DNA of 38,508 bases from an uncultured Fidelibacterota bacterium (GCA_913009735.1 CAJVYU010000019.1:1-38508); one strand, 5' to 3'; counted from the first letter of the stretch, positions 1 to 9,090 are shown. Notes: a model not told the origin generated them from the letters alone. Translations and numbers: made by a program.

Positions 1-62
1 TAACGATTAGCTGTTGAACAGCAGATGACTCAGATAGTAATCCACTCTCTTTTTTTTTTTTT
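1..62. other. Chimeric contig head ending in poly-T
   Basis: This stretch lies outside the Illumina adapter that starts at 63, so it is not joined to the rest of the contig in the genome. It ends in a run of 13 T (50-62) directly before the adapter, which resembles the T spacer of the grafted P5 flow-cell oligo. I see no gene in bases 1-49. Confidence 0.8.
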
Positions 63-120
63 AATGATACGGCGACCACCGAGATCTACACTCTTTCCCT
101 ACACGACGCTCTTCCGATCT
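63..120 (+). other. Illumina P5/TruSeq universal adapter (contamination)
   Basis: All 58 bases match the Illumina universal adapter from memory, starting AATGATACGGCGACC and ending GACGCTCTTCCGATCT. It is library sequence, not genomic DNA. Read on the minus strand it continues the adjacent gene with the artefactual peptide IGRASCRERV, a known sign of adapter contamination in predicted proteins. Confidence 0.98.
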
Positions 121-517
121 CCTTGATCTCATAGCGTTTCAACGAATCGGCATTATTGAAAGAACCAAATCCCTGTGTATCAACACCGAGGGAAATACCT
201 GGCATGGATGTCGTTTCGTCAATAAGACGGTATTTCAAATTCACTTCCGGTCGGGGATACCAGCGAAGACTGTCATCGCCAATAAGATTACTTGCACCAT
301 ATGTGAGTCCGAATTGAAACCGATCCGTAATCCCGACTTTCAAACCTGATGTTAAACCGCCATTTTTCTGAACATGAAGTTTCATGGCAAAACTACCACG
401 AACGAGTGTACCGGCTGTTGGAATTGTGACCAGATTAGTGGGTGGAGGATACGTACTCTGGGCCAGCAGAATGCTTGAAAAAAGGAATAAAAGAAAACCC
501 TTAGGTATGTGTTTCAT
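121..517 (-). CDS. Outer-membrane beta-barrel-like protein, N-terminal fragment (3' end cut by adapter)
   Basis: The gene starts at ATG 517 and is genomic for about 132 codons; beyond 121 the frame runs into adapter. Residues 1-19 form a Sec signal peptide (LFLFSSILLA) with predicted cleavage before Gln20. What remains alternates polar and hydrophobic residues in short strands (SGLKVGITDRFQFGLTYGAS, then PEVNLKYRLI), typical of an outer-membrane barrel, and an ID or GD turn follows several strands. The exact family cannot be told from the fragment. It lies 128 bases downstream of the 646-1611 gene in the same direction and may be the last member of that operon, although the gap is longer than the overlaps within it. 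No clear Shine-Dalgarno site precedes the ATG. Confidence 0.7.
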
Positions 518-645
518 GCCCTAATTTAGTCAGAAGTTTGAAGGAATTGCAACGTTAGGCTGAATGAGGATTGTATGAAGATTGATAATCTACGATATTT
601 GATTTGTGATCAATATTACTGAATAATATATCATTTTCCATTTTC

Positions 646-1611
646 TTATGGGTAAATCCGTTTTCCGTACTTACTTGTCACAGAAGATATTCTATTCAAT
701 GAAATACTTAAAACATCTGATTCATAGGGGAGAGTAAACCGAAGATAGTTTTCATCGATAGCAACAAAGATAATATCCATTTCATTACCATCAATAAGCA
801 ATATTCTGTCCCAATCTGTATAGGGTATAAACGCCGGGATTGGAGCGACAATTCTATTAGAGATCAATTCCTGCAATATTACATCTGCTTCATCGAGGAT
901 ATTACCTGTTCTGGGAGGCGGTGTTGTGTATAATTTATCTTCCGGAGCCATACTCAACGCAACATGGCTTATTTCACTGCCATCTTTTCCAAATTCCCAG
1001 ATTTCCTGAATATTATTTATAATGTCATAATGATATACAAACTTTCGTATGATTTCATCATCAGGAAGTATCCGCCAAACCTCCTCCTGTAAAAATCCCA
1101 GATAATCATATGTGAGATAGATGGCTCCATATTCATGATTATCAATTGTACGGAAAATAATTTCATGAATTTCATCGCTACCATTCAATACAAATTCTGT
1201 CTGTTGTCCCATAAAGAAAACAGCATCTTTTTTTGATATGGAATATTTCCTGAATTCAATACTCCATGGTTCTTTTTCACCATAATGAATTATTTTTTCA
1301 GTCCTGCGATCTCCACCAAGAAACAGTCTTTTCTGCAATGTATTTGACTTGTTATAAACAAACATTTCTTCTTTGATTAAATCGTGATTGTCGTTCAGCC
1401 ATCTTTTCAGTACCGGTTGTTTATTTTCATTAAAGGTCACTTCCAGATGTGCCTGCCCCCTGCGTTCTGTGGCAAACATGGGCATATCGGCAATGAAATC
1501 ACGATCGGATTTATAATATTTAATAAAAGCAGTTTCAGTCCCCTGCCCTGCTAAAATTGATAAAACGAAAAGGCTTATTATTCCTTTACTGAAATGGTTG
1601 CAAATCTTCAT
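646..1611 (-). CDS. Secreted protein of unknown function
   Basis: This 321-residue protein has a signal peptide (ISLFVLSILAG) with predicted cleavage before Gln23. The mature part consists of short beta-strand segments with phrases such as LKRWLNDNH, EEMFVYNKSN and QEEVWRILPDDEIIRKFVYH. These resemble the 'question-answer' wedge repeats of MORN/toxin_15-like surface proteins, but I cannot assign a family. The C-terminal third (ILLIDGNEMDIIFVAIDENY) may form a small separate beta domain. The start ATG overlaps the 3' end of the NHL-propeller gene by 26 bases, so the two are probably translated together. It is the fifth gene in a chain of overlapping genes starting at 8236. Periplasmic or outer-surface location is inferred from the signal peptide; no anchoring cysteine or sorting domain is visible. 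Confidence 0.75.
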   Translation of the reverse strand: MKICNHFSKGIISLFVLSILAGQGTETAFIKYYKSDRDFIADMPMFATERRGQAHLEVTFNENKQPVLKRWLNDNHDLIKEEMFVYNKSNTLQKRLFLGGDRRTEKIIHYGEKEPWSIEFRKYSISKKDAVFFMGQQTEFVLNGSDEIHEIIFRTIDNHEYGAIYLTYDYLGFLQEEVWRILPDDEIIRKFVYHYDIINNIQEIWEFGKDGSEISHVALSMAPEDKLYTTPPPRTGNILDEADVILQELISNRIVAPIPAFIPYTDWDRILLIDGNEMDIIFVAIDENYLRFTLPYESDVLSISLNRISSVTSKYGKRIYP

Positions 1612-2923
1612 CTAATTGGTTGGAAAGTCTATATCGTAAAATACGACCTGTAGGTGTATCACATATATAAATAATTCCCCTATTATCTACGGTTACACCC
1701 TGCGGTTCAACTAAAAATCCTTTTTCTTCAATCGTTACAAATGTATCTACCGCCACCGTATCTGTACCGTTAAAAACATGTAGTGTTGTATCAATAGTAA
1801 ATGTTTCCACACCGGCTTTTAGAAAGAATTGTCCGTTTGAATCAAAAATCTGTATTTCCTGTGCTTCCGTATTGGAAACATAAATGAACTGATTATTATC
1901 AACTGCAACATCATTTGGATTTGAAAACCGAAATAGATCCATAATATCGTTTGTTCCCTGTTGAAACACAGATGGATATGTTGTGTATGTTCCGGATGTT
2001 ACCGGATGAATTTTATGCACGGAAAAAAAATCACCTGTTTGGGTATAATAAATGTTGCCACTATAATCCACATCAATACCCAACGGATTATTAACTGTTC
2101 CTGCGCCTGTACCCGATTCAGAGACAGATGACTTGAATACTCCCTGATGTGTCCAAGTCTCCTCTCCATTGGACAATTTCAACAGATAGGTCCGCTGTAA
2201 ATCGATGCGGATAATGCGATCATGTATATAATCCAACGCATAGATATAATTGCTTTCGTCAGTGGCAGCTGATAAGCCGGAAAATGTGGATAATCCGGAT
2301 TCATAATAAATGTCATTAAATGAATGGATTGGATTTAATCCATCATAAAAGATATGGGGAGATAACAAAGAGTCAATCACTGTTTGCGGTGTTCCCCAAG
2401 TTACCGATTCGAGGTCCCAATCCGCATCATTCAAAAATACTGCCCATTCTTCAGAAAATGCATCAATGATCATGGATCCGGCATCTTCATTATAAAAAGA
2501 ACCGGAAACAGCTATTTCCTCAACACCCACATCATTGATGTATTGGTTCCAGACAAAGATTTTTTGACTGCCATCGGTGAAATAAACATTCATTTTTTGA
2601 TCAATATCTACATCAATAGGCTTCATAGGTAAGTTTTGTAATTCATTAAAACCAGTTAACAAATCGCCATTTTGACTAAATACAAAAATAGAATTTGCGC
2701 CTGTGTCTGCAACAAACACACGGCCATCTTGAGCAATGGAAATTTCGATTGGTGACTGCAAGCCCACGGACTCATCCCAAATTGGTTGAATAAGTAAATA
2801 TGTTGTATCCCCTGCAGCAAACTCTGTGTTATCGTTTAAAGAATCCGGAAGCTGCATTTTATCCACACAAGCAAAAAAGACACTAATCATTATGATGATA
2901 TAAAATGATTTCATCTCGTTCAA
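1586..2923 (-). CDS. NHL-repeat six-bladed propeller lipoprotein
   Basis: The 445-residue product begins with a hydrophobic segment ending FFAC, an acceptable lipobox, so it is probably a lipoprotein. It contains about six NHL-type repeats. Examples are IEISIAQDGRVFVADTGANS (near residue 58), VDVDIDQKMNVYFTD-like (near 105), LGIDVDYSGNIYYTQTGD (near 280), PNDVAVDNNQFIYVSNTEAQ (near 333) and PQGVTVDNRGIIYICDTPTG (near 408). Such repeats fold as a beta-propeller used for binding or scaffolding. The start ATG (2923-2921) overlaps the stop of the PorV-type gene as ATGA, which supports this start over the internal Met at codon 4. A role as an accessory of the neighbouring TonB receptor is inferred from gene order only. 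Confidence 0.85.
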   Translation of the reverse strand: MNEMKSFYIIIMISVFFACVDKMQLPDSLNDNTEFAAGDTTYLLIQPIWDESVGLQSPIEISIAQDGRVFVADTGANSIFVFSQNGDLLTGFNELQNLPMKPIDVDIDQKMNVYFTDGSQKIFVWNQYINDVGVEEIAVSGSFYNEDAGSMIIDAFSEEWAVFLNDADWDLESVTWGTPQTVIDSLLSPHIFYDGLNPIHSFNDIYYESGLSTFSGLSAATDESNYIYALDYIHDRIIRIDLQRTYLLKLSNGEETWTHQGVFKSSVSESGTGAGTVNNPLGIDVDYSGNIYYTQTGDFFSVHKIHPVTSGTYTTYPSVFQQGTNDIMDLFRFSNPNDVAVDNNQFIYVSNTEAQEIQIFDSNGQFFLKAGVETFTIDTTLHVFNGTDTVAVDTFVTIEEKGFLVEPQGVTVDNRGIIYICDTPTGRILRYRLSNQLDEDLQPFQ

Positions 2924-3918
2924 AATGCAATCCCGATAGATAACCGTTGTGGATCTGATAAATGATTAAAATTTGCATAGGCATAGTCAACTCGCAGCTT
3001 GAATCCGCTTATTGGTATAATTAAACCTGCTCCAAACGAAAGGTTTTCTTCTTCCTTATTGATTTTATATCCACCTCGCAAAAAGAATATATTAGCGAAA
3101 TTATATTCTAACCCGGTAGAAATATTCTCTGCATTATCAACCGGATGATTCAGCTGTAAAGCTAAAATGATTGATTGCGTTTTTGTCTGCCATATATCCA
3201 TGGCTGCGCCGACACGGAAAATAGTCGGAGGTGAAAAGGATTCAAATTCAGTAATGACCATTTTTTCTTCACCGGTTTCTGTGTCCAATACTTGTTTCTC
3301 ATACGTTCCATCCGGTTTGGCTTGAGGTCCAAAATGCGAAAGAGAAGCCGAAAAACGTAATGAACGAAATCCGGTCCAATAAAAGGTCCCCATATCCAGC
3401 ATGGCAGTACTCATGATCTGGCCTGCCAAATTTTCCTCTACTTGTTTTAACGTAATTCCAAAACTGAATCGATCTGTCATCCTCGCACCGTACGTCAATG
3501 CAATAAACCGGTCTTGATAGAGGAAATAATTTCCGGTGCCGTGGGGCAGATATTCAGTTGTTTCCTGCATGGGCGCAAAATGCAAAATACCAAAGGAAAT
3601 TCCGGCATAATGGCGTCCTTTTATCCTGCGTGTTAAACTGAAATAATCATAATTAATATCTGCCGGCCATTGAATTCGTGAAGCAGAAAATTCTGTTTGT
3701 TCAAATTGAGCGATGGTTCCCGGATTATAATATACAGACGCAGCATCCTGCTGTAAAGCTGCTACTGCTTCACCCATTCCAACAGCCCTTGCGCTGACGC
3801 CAATCTTCAGAAATGTAAATACGGAAGTTCCTACTCGCTGACCGCCAAGGATGGGGAAAAAATTTTGTCCTTGAACAATTGTAAACGTAATTAAAAATAT
3901 TAATAAAAATTTTCGCAT
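2920..3918 (-). CDS. PorV/PorQ-family outer-membrane beta-barrel protein
   Basis: This is a 332-residue outer-membrane barrel with signal peptide cleaved before Gln18 (FTIVQG/QNFF). The family signature follows: FLKIGVSARAVGMGEAVAAL (about residues 36-55), then a YYNPG motif typical of FadL-like PorV/PorQ/UPF0164 proteins. Repeated barrel strands fill the rest and it ends in the aromatic-rich RLSIGIAF. In T9SS, PorV accepts cargo from SprA; other family members may work with particular receptors. This copy is a paralogue of the one at 20377, and its position between a TonB receptor and an NHL lipoprotein suggests a cargo- or substrate-specific partner. The start shares one base with the upstream stop (TAATG), so it is translationally coupled. 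Confidence 0.88.
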   Translation of the reverse strand: MRKFLLIFLITFTIVQGQNFFPILGGQRVGTSVFTFLKIGVSARAVGMGEAVAALQQDAASVYYNPGTIAQFEQTEFSASRIQWPADINYDYFSLTRRIKGRHYAGISFGILHFAPMQETTEYLPHGTGNYFLYQDRFIALTYGARMTDRFSFGITLKQVEENLAGQIMSTAMLDMGTFYWTGFRSLRFSASLSHFGPQAKPDGTYEKQVLDTETGEEKMVITEFESFSPPTIFRVGAAMDIWQTKTQSIILALQLNHPVDNAENISTGLEYNFANIFFLRGGYKINKEEENLSFGAGLIIPISGFKLRVDYAYANFNHLSDPQRLSIGIAF

Positions 3919-6734
3919 TAAAAAATAACCTGGAGCCCTAATTCAATTGTTCGTGGTTTGCCATTTCGGGATGGATCATTATTCGGGTTGGGACGATTTA
4001 TCATGCTATAAGGTATGATTTCTCCCGGGTTATACCCTCTGCCCGTGTATGGATTAATACGCCGAGGTATTTGTTCATTAAAAATATTTTCAACTTCCAT
4101 ATACAGTTTGTATTTCATTCCAACAATGTTGAATGACTTATAAATCTTTAAGTCCACTGTGCTATATCCACTTATATTTTTCATACCCAGTAATTTGAAC
4201 AATTCCGGAGTATATTCACTGATGTAGGCATTCGGATTATCACCATCTCTCGACCCAACATAGTATGGAGTATCATTTACATATCTAATACCGTCTTCAT
4301 AATCATTTGTCCCCGGGATAGACTTGGTGTATCGTCGACCTGAACCAAACTCAAACCGTATGGAAGCGCCCCAATTTGCCGGATGGTTATAATAGATATT
4401 GCTGAAGAACTGGAGCGGTTTATCCCACCTCATGTAATTTTCACCTAATGGTTTTTCACTTAATGCTCCTGCTTGAACAAGCAAATTGTCTAACGGAGAG
4501 GAACTCTTCCCAGTTATGATCGAATAATTGAAATTCAAATCTACATACCATCGTTTGAAGACCCTGCTTTTCAGTATTATTTCAACCCCCCGGGCTCTGG
4601 CATAATCCGCATTGAAATACATATTAAAACGTAAATGAGCATATTTCGGATTTGAGGGTGTAATGGTTTGGGACGTTTCATAATCAAACATATCTTTCCA
4701 GTATGCCTTCAATTCCAGGACCTGATCTTCACTAAATCGATGTTTGATACCCAGTTCATACTGGACAGTTGTTTTAGGATTCAAATTTGGATTTCCAAAG
4801 ACTTGGTAGGTCGATTGCGAAACTGAATTCAATTTGGCATAGACATATTGGAATGTGGGTAATTGGGAAAAATGTCCATAATAAAAATAAAGAACATCAT
4901 TATTAGTTACCGGATGGGATATACCAAAGCGTGGACTAAATCTCCCTTTTCCTTTGAACCCAAACAGTTCAAATGTTTCTTCATCGAATTTTTTACGAGC
5001 TACATCCGTGATAATAATCGTATTTGGATTATTAATAGCATCTTCTACATATTTTCCGGGGAACCAATAATCATAACGCATTCCAATATTAACTGTCATT
5101 CCTTCAAAGGTGATGCGATCTTGAACATATAATGCCCCAAAAGTTGTGCTTGCATTATACATATCATAATTGGCACCGAAACCCGAAGACCCTGCCCATG
5201 GCTCATCAATATCAACCACTTGGATTTCTGTAAAGGTGTTTTCAAATCCAGCTTTAATCTTGTGGCGATCCAGAGTATGATATGTCCAATCGGCATCGAT
5301 TCGATAGTTATCGCTGGAAATATCATACCATTCGGGAGCAAAACCGGTATCGTAAAATTCATCGCCATAAGAAATGGTGATGTTCCCATCCTGATCAATA
5401 ACATAATAGTTGATAGGGTCCAAATCCAGCCGTTCTTTATATTCATTCCACTGTAGATCTTGGACAGCGCTGTGTTCCAGAGTCAAAAACCGGCCCAAGG
5501 TGATTTCATAAAACGATTGAGTGTTTAATGTATGTGTCCAGTTCAAACTCGCCAGCCGAGTTTCACGGGTAATGGTATTATAATTATTTAATATTTCCTG
5601 ATAGGCATAAGGATAATATGTTGATGAAAATGCGCGGGGCATATAATAACCTTGATTAATATTCAGTGAAATATTATAAGACAGACTCAATTTTTTCTTC
5701 GGAGAAATTCCCCACGTGAGTTTATATGAACCATTCCAATCATTGTTTTCACGTGGCGCCATTGAAGATATTAATTCATCCTGAACTTTATCGCTCATTC
5801 CGGGAATTGACCAATTTCTATGTGGGAAAAGTTTGATAGCTGTCGGAAGATTTCTATCATACATTTTCCCATATCCATTAATAAAAATGGAAAATGCACC
5901 GGGTAAATCGAGACCTATTTTGGGTAATAACAATTCAAAAATTGGATCCGGACCGCCAAGATTAAACTCGATTCTATCCGTAGAATAATGCGTTATAACA
6001 TCTTGTTTTAATCCCCAATTATCACTGGAGTATTTTAGAGTGCCTTCATAATGATCCCGGCCTTCTTTCAGTTTAATATTAATAACTCCGGACATGGCCT
6101 GACCGTATTCTGCATTGTAGCCCCCGGTCACAATCTCTAATTCTTCTATCGCTTCCGGATTAATAAATAGATTTCCTGAATAGCCGGAAAGGGGATCTTT
6201 AGTCGTTTGACCATCCACAATAAACAAACTTTCATCAATCCGTCCACCTCGTATATGAATTTCATTATCCTGAGTCGTAACACCTATCTGTTCCGACAAA
6301 ATATCTTCAACGCTCGAAACAACTCTATTTGAGATATCATCGCTCGTTATTCGGGTAACACTTGATGTTTCATCCACATCAAAGAGCGGTTTGGAACCAA
6401 TGACAACCACTTCCTCCCCCAGTGTTAACACTGTTTCTTCCATATTGAAATTCAATACTGTTTTTTGACCGGGTTCTACTTTGATTCCTGTTTGCAATAA
6501 AACCTTATATCCGATGATGGATGCTTTAATATCGTATGTTCCAAATGAAACTCCGGTAATACGAAAACGACCTTCCAAATCTGATGCGGCGCCATAATAT
6601 GTTCCCTTAACAATGACATTCACACCGGCAAGTCCTTCGTTGGTTTTTACATCGATGACCCTGCCGGTAATCACTCCGCTGTTCTGTGCGAACAGTAAAA
6701 AATGAAATAATGCAATTATCAGGATGTGTTTCAT
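3918..6734 (-). CDS. TonB-dependent receptor with N-terminal carboxypeptidase-regulatory-like domain
   Basis: The product is a 938-residue outer-membrane receptor. A signal peptide is cleaved before Gln17. A carboxypeptidase-regulatory-like domain follows (about 20-105, with GVITGRVIDVKTNEGLAGVN and DLEGRFRITGV). The plug domain covers about 115-225 (VEDILSEQIGV, IHIRGGRIDESLFIVDG, GGYNAEYGQAMSGVINIKLK). The rest is a long 22-strand barrel with the late motif YMEVENIFNEQIPRRINPY. The length fits SusC-like/TonB receptors without a SusD partner. It imports or binds an unknown ligand using the TonB-ExbBD complex, which is not in this window. The start overlaps the preceding lipoprotein gene as ATGA and the stop overlaps the PorV-type gene. 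The substrate cannot be told from sequence. Confidence 0.93.
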   Translation of the reverse strand: MKHILIIALFHFLLFAQNSGVITGRVIDVKTNEGLAGVNVIVKGTYYGAASDLEGRFRITGVSFGTYDIKASIIGYKVLLQTGIKVEPGQKTVLNFNMEETVLTLGEEVVVIGSKPLFDVDETSSVTRITSDDISNRVVSSVEDILSEQIGVTTQDNEIHIRGGRIDESLFIVDGQTTKDPLSGYSGNLFINPEAIEELEIVTGGYNAEYGQAMSGVINIKLKEGRDHYEGTLKYSSDNWGLKQDVITHYSTDRIEFNLGGPDPIFELLLPKIGLDLPGAFSIFINGYGKMYDRNLPTAIKLFPHRNWSIPGMSDKVQDELISSMAPRENNDWNGSYKLTWGISPKKKLSLSYNISLNINQGYYMPRAFSSTYYPYAYQEILNNYNTITRETRLASLNWTHTLNTQSFYEITLGRFLTLEHSAVQDLQWNEYKERLDLDPINYYVIDQDGNITISYGDEFYDTGFAPEWYDISSDNYRIDADWTYHTLDRHKIKAGFENTFTEIQVVDIDEPWAGSSGFGANYDMYNASTTFGALYVQDRITFEGMTVNIGMRYDYWFPGKYVEDAINNPNTIIITDVARKKFDEETFELFGFKGKGRFSPRFGISHPVTNNDVLYFYYGHFSQLPTFQYVYAKLNSVSQSTYQVFGNPNLNPKTTVQYELGIKHRFSEDQVLELKAYWKDMFDYETSQTITPSNPKYAHLRFNMYFNADYARARGVEIILKSRVFKRWYVDLNFNYSIITGKSSSPLDNLLVQAGALSEKPLGENYMRWDKPLQFFSNIYYNHPANWGASIRFEFGSGRRYTKSIPGTNDYEDGIRYVNDTPYYVGSRDGDNPNAYISEYTPELFKLLGMKNISGYSTVDLKIYKSFNIVGMKYKLYMEVENIFNEQIPRRINPYTGRGYNPGEIIPYSMINRPNPNNDPSRNGKPRTIELGLQVIF

Positions 6735-8236
6735 TCGGAGAACTCTTCATTTATCAAATAATCAATAAACGATTTACTTCCATTTAAAATCGGTGTTGAA
6801 CCATTATGGAAAGGTATTGAAAAAAGTGCAACTTTGCCGGACTCTTCCGTTGGAGAAATCTGGAAACGACCAATACTGCAAACATTCGGGGAACCTGTCC
6901 ACTCATCGCTGCTATCGGCTTCTTCCACGTTATATAAACTCTTTATGGAACTGAATTGACTTGAATCGGGGGTGAATTCTTTCACACGAATCGCCACTAG
7001 AGATGTTAAAACCAAATCAAGACTATCAGAAACTTGAGATTCTAATTTAGTCCCAGATAAAAGACGGCCTGATGGGTTGATAACGGATGCATCTTTCAAC
7101 GGAAACCACGTAAAAGTCGAATCTTTCAGTTCGGGGGCATTGAGTAATAAATGACCGCCGCCAATAATATAGTTTAATATGCTGCTGCCGGCTTCATGAT
7201 ACGTTTCTCCGCCGGTATACGCGGTATACCATATCACCTTATTAAAATATTTCAAATTTGCAGAAACATCGCTGCTGGAATAGGGAAGTTCGCCACCAAT
7301 TTCCCACACTGAATACTGATTTACACCCAAAATAGTATCTAAAACGGATTTATACCAACTTTGAGCATTATTCTGACTGTCCTGCATAAAATCATCAATG
7401 AGCAACACTTCTCCCTTAATGGGCATCACGCGCCAAAAACCAGTTTCATTAGCGTTAGTCTCATCAGGAAAATAAATAATCTCACTTTCGGCGCCGGCTA
7501 TGTCTTTCGCTTTAACATAAAATCGATGGTAACCGGTTTCAATCCCCGTCAAAGTTATACTCGAGTAAGCTGCGGCATCCAATTGTGTCCAGCATGTATC
7601 ACAGGTATCATCCAAAGCATAATAAATATCCGTGATGGTTTCAATTCCATCCTGATCGGTTACGTCCCAAACAAATGTTCGTGTCGGGAAAGTTAAACTG
7701 GTATCGCTATTTATATCATTCACGAATGGATTGCTGCGATATCGAAAGCTGATCTCAGGATGAGAATTGCGGATGGGAACGGTCAATTTAGCTGGAGTTG
7801 CATCTTCCAGACTGTCATTGTCAATCGCTTTTACTTCAAAACTGAATACATCCAGATCAGTGCGGATGGGAACATAGAAGAGTCCTTCCTCTTCTGTTGT
7901 GAATGTCCAAGTTGAGTCCGAACTCCATTTATATTTATATCCGATGATATCGCCATCTTTATCCTCACCCCACCAGTGTAATTGCTGTTTACTGGTTGTA
8001 ATGGTCGTAAATGCATACGTTAGAGTATCCCAGACCATCCCCGGGGTGGGTTCCTCATCGATGGCATAGATAATCTCACCCGTTAAAGAATCCAAATGAG
8101 CGAAAATTGTATCGCTGGCAATAAGGGACAAATACGTTTCAGGAACTTCGTTTTCATTTGGTGTAGACGGATCCTCATATTCCCAAAGGGAACAGGAAAC
8201 GGCAAATAATAATAGTATAAATCCCGTAAAGCGCAT
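6731..8236 (-). CDS. Large lipoprotein with Ig-like region and amidotransferase-like C-terminal region
   Basis: I start this at ATG 8236, because the longer frame begins with TTG at 8317 and puts 27 residues before a good lipoprotein signal (FILLLFAVSC). The mature protein is about 480 residues. The N-terminal half has Ig/cadherin-like strands with acidic DKDGD and DQDG loops (WWGEDKDGDIIGYKYKWSSD). The C-terminal half starts EVLLIDDFMQDSQNNAQSWY and has IWYTAYTGG and LNYIIGGGHLLLNAPEL, which resembles the class I amidotransferase-like (ThuA/DUF4350-type) fold without an obvious catalytic Cys. It is the first gene of the five-gene overlapping operon and its stop overlaps the TonB receptor start (ATGA). 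It may be a surface-exposed ligand-binding partner of that receptor, standing where SusD would in Sus-like loci; this is inference. Confidence 0.8.
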   Translation of the reverse strand: MRFTGFILLLFAVSCSLWEYEDPSTPNENEVPETYLSLIASDTIFAHLDSLTGEIIYAIDEEPTPGMVWDTLTYAFTTITTSKQQLHWWGEDKDGDIIGYKYKWSSDSTWTFTTEEEGLFYVPIRTDLDVFSFEVKAIDNDSLEDATPAKLTVPIRNSHPEISFRYRSNPFVNDINSDTSLTFPTRTFVWDVTDQDGIETITDIYYALDDTCDTCWTQLDAAAYSSITLTGIETGYHRFYVKAKDIAGAESEIIYFPDETNANETGFWRVMPIKGEVLLIDDFMQDSQNNAQSWYKSVLDTILGVNQYSVWEIGGELPYSSSDVSANLKYFNKVIWYTAYTGGETYHEAGSSILNYIIGGGHLLLNAPELKDSTFTWFPLKDASVINPSGRLLSGTKLESQVSDSLDLVLTSLVAIRVKEFTPDSSQFSSIKSLYNVEEADSSDEWTGSPNVCSIGRFQISPTEESGKVALFSIPFHNGSTPILNGSKSFIDYLINEEFSE

Positions 8237-8425
8237 ATTGGATAATGAAGTAAAGCGACAAACGTAATGCGTAAAATATAATTTCAAAATGATTTTACTT
8301 CTCCCTAAATTGAGCAATTCTATTTTAAATTAGTTAATTCTAATCTTTGCCCACTGTGGAGGGTCAGGGGATAAATAAAAGGATTTATTCATTATGTTTT
8401 CTCTAATTGCTAAATTCCTTTGAAT

Positions 8426-8442
8426 CCCCCTGTAACAGGGGG
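8426..8442. repeat. Palindrome CCCCCTGTAACAGGGGG, downstream flank of the DUF559 gene
   Basis: The arms are perfect around a central A. Near-identical palindromes occur at 8892-8910 on the other side of the DUF559 gene and at 23309-23327. The rest of the 240-base gap (8237-8476) is AT-rich with no gene. Confidence 0.8.
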
Positions 8443-8476
8443 ACAATGGGGGTTTTGAATAAGGAATAATCATAAG

Positions 8477-8851
8477 TTAGCTATCCAACTCACTGCATTT
8501 TTGAGAGATAATTTCTAAAACTTCATTCAGATTTTCATCAATTTCATTATTGAAAAATCGTATAACCACATAACTCCATTTTTTTAAATCTGTTGATCTT
8601 TGCTCATCTTTTATCTTTTGCTTTTGGTGTAAATGTCCACAGCCATCAACTTCAACAATTAGCTTCAAATCCAAACAACAAAAATCAACCACATAGTTTT
8701 CAATACTGACTTGCCTGCGGAATTTATGTCCATCTATTTGTCTATCTTTTAAATATTGCCACAATTTCCATTCCCATGGAGTTGGATGATTTCGGTGTAA
8801 TCGTCTTATGTTTTTTAATTTGGGTTTGTTTACAGTTTTTATATTCTTCAT
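8477..8851 (-). CDS. DUF559 endonuclease-like protein
   Basis: This 124-residue protein matches the DUF559 family, a compact PD-(D/E)xK/Vsr-like nuclease fold. N-terminal RRLHRNHPTPWEWKLWQYLK is the typical helix; GHKFRRQVSIENYVVDFCC and LKLIVEVDGCGHLHQ carry the conserved D (in VVDF) and the ExD of the predicted active site; the end is KKWSYVVIRFFNNEIDENL. Members occur alone between unrelated genes in many genomes, and biochemical function is mostly unproven. Here it sits between two similar palindromes (8426-8442 and 8892-8910) and is unrelated to its neighbours, so a small mobile unit is plausible. The length is normal for the family and nothing is missing. Confidence 0.88.
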   Translation of the reverse strand: MKNIKTVNKPKLKNIRRLHRNHPTPWEWKLWQYLKDRQIDGHKFRRQVSIENYVVDFCCLDLKLIVEVDGCGHLHQKQKIKDEQRSTDLKKWSYVVIRFFNNEIDENLNEVLEIISQKCSELDS

Positions 8852-8891
8852 TGGATTTTGATCGAAAACAGTATTATAAACCCCTTTGTAT

Positions 8892-8910
8892 TTCCCCTGT
8901 TACAGGGGAA
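8892..8910. repeat. Palindrome TTCCCCTGTTACAGGGGAA, upstream flank of the DUF559 gene
   Basis: This is a perfect 19-base palindrome around a central T, sharing the core CCCCTGT-ACAGGGG with 8426-8442 and 23309-23327. It lies 40 bases upstream of the DUF559 start codon. The remaining gap to 9024 is AT-rich and holds no gene. Confidence 0.8.
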
Positions 8911-9024
8911 ACAATAGGTTCAATAATAAGGCTCTTTTCATAGATAAATATTTGTAAGAAACTCAATGAATTTCTTCCTGTTTATTATTATCTAATAGGT
9001 TTTATTACGTTTTACATAATTACG

Positions 9025-9083
9025 ATAAAAAACCTTCCGAAGGTTTCCGCCAGTAGGCGGACAAGATACACCTTCGGAAGGTT
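9025..9083 (-). terminator. Double-hairpin Rho-independent terminator
   Basis: Arms AACCTTCCGAAGGT (9031-9044) and ACCTTCGGAAGGTT (9070-9083) form a long stem. The loop contains a second hairpin, CCGCC-AGTA-GGCGG (9047-9060). On the minus strand the stem is followed by six T. It lies 7 bases past the stop of the 1284-residue gene and so ends the 15114-9091 unit. Confidence 0.85.
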
Positions 9084-9090
9084 AATTGAT

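Noticed and set aside
8237-8317. N-terminal extension of the 6731-8236 lipoprotein from TTG 8317
   Set aside because: It would place 27 residues before a standard lipoprotein signal, and ATG 8236 gives a normal signal.
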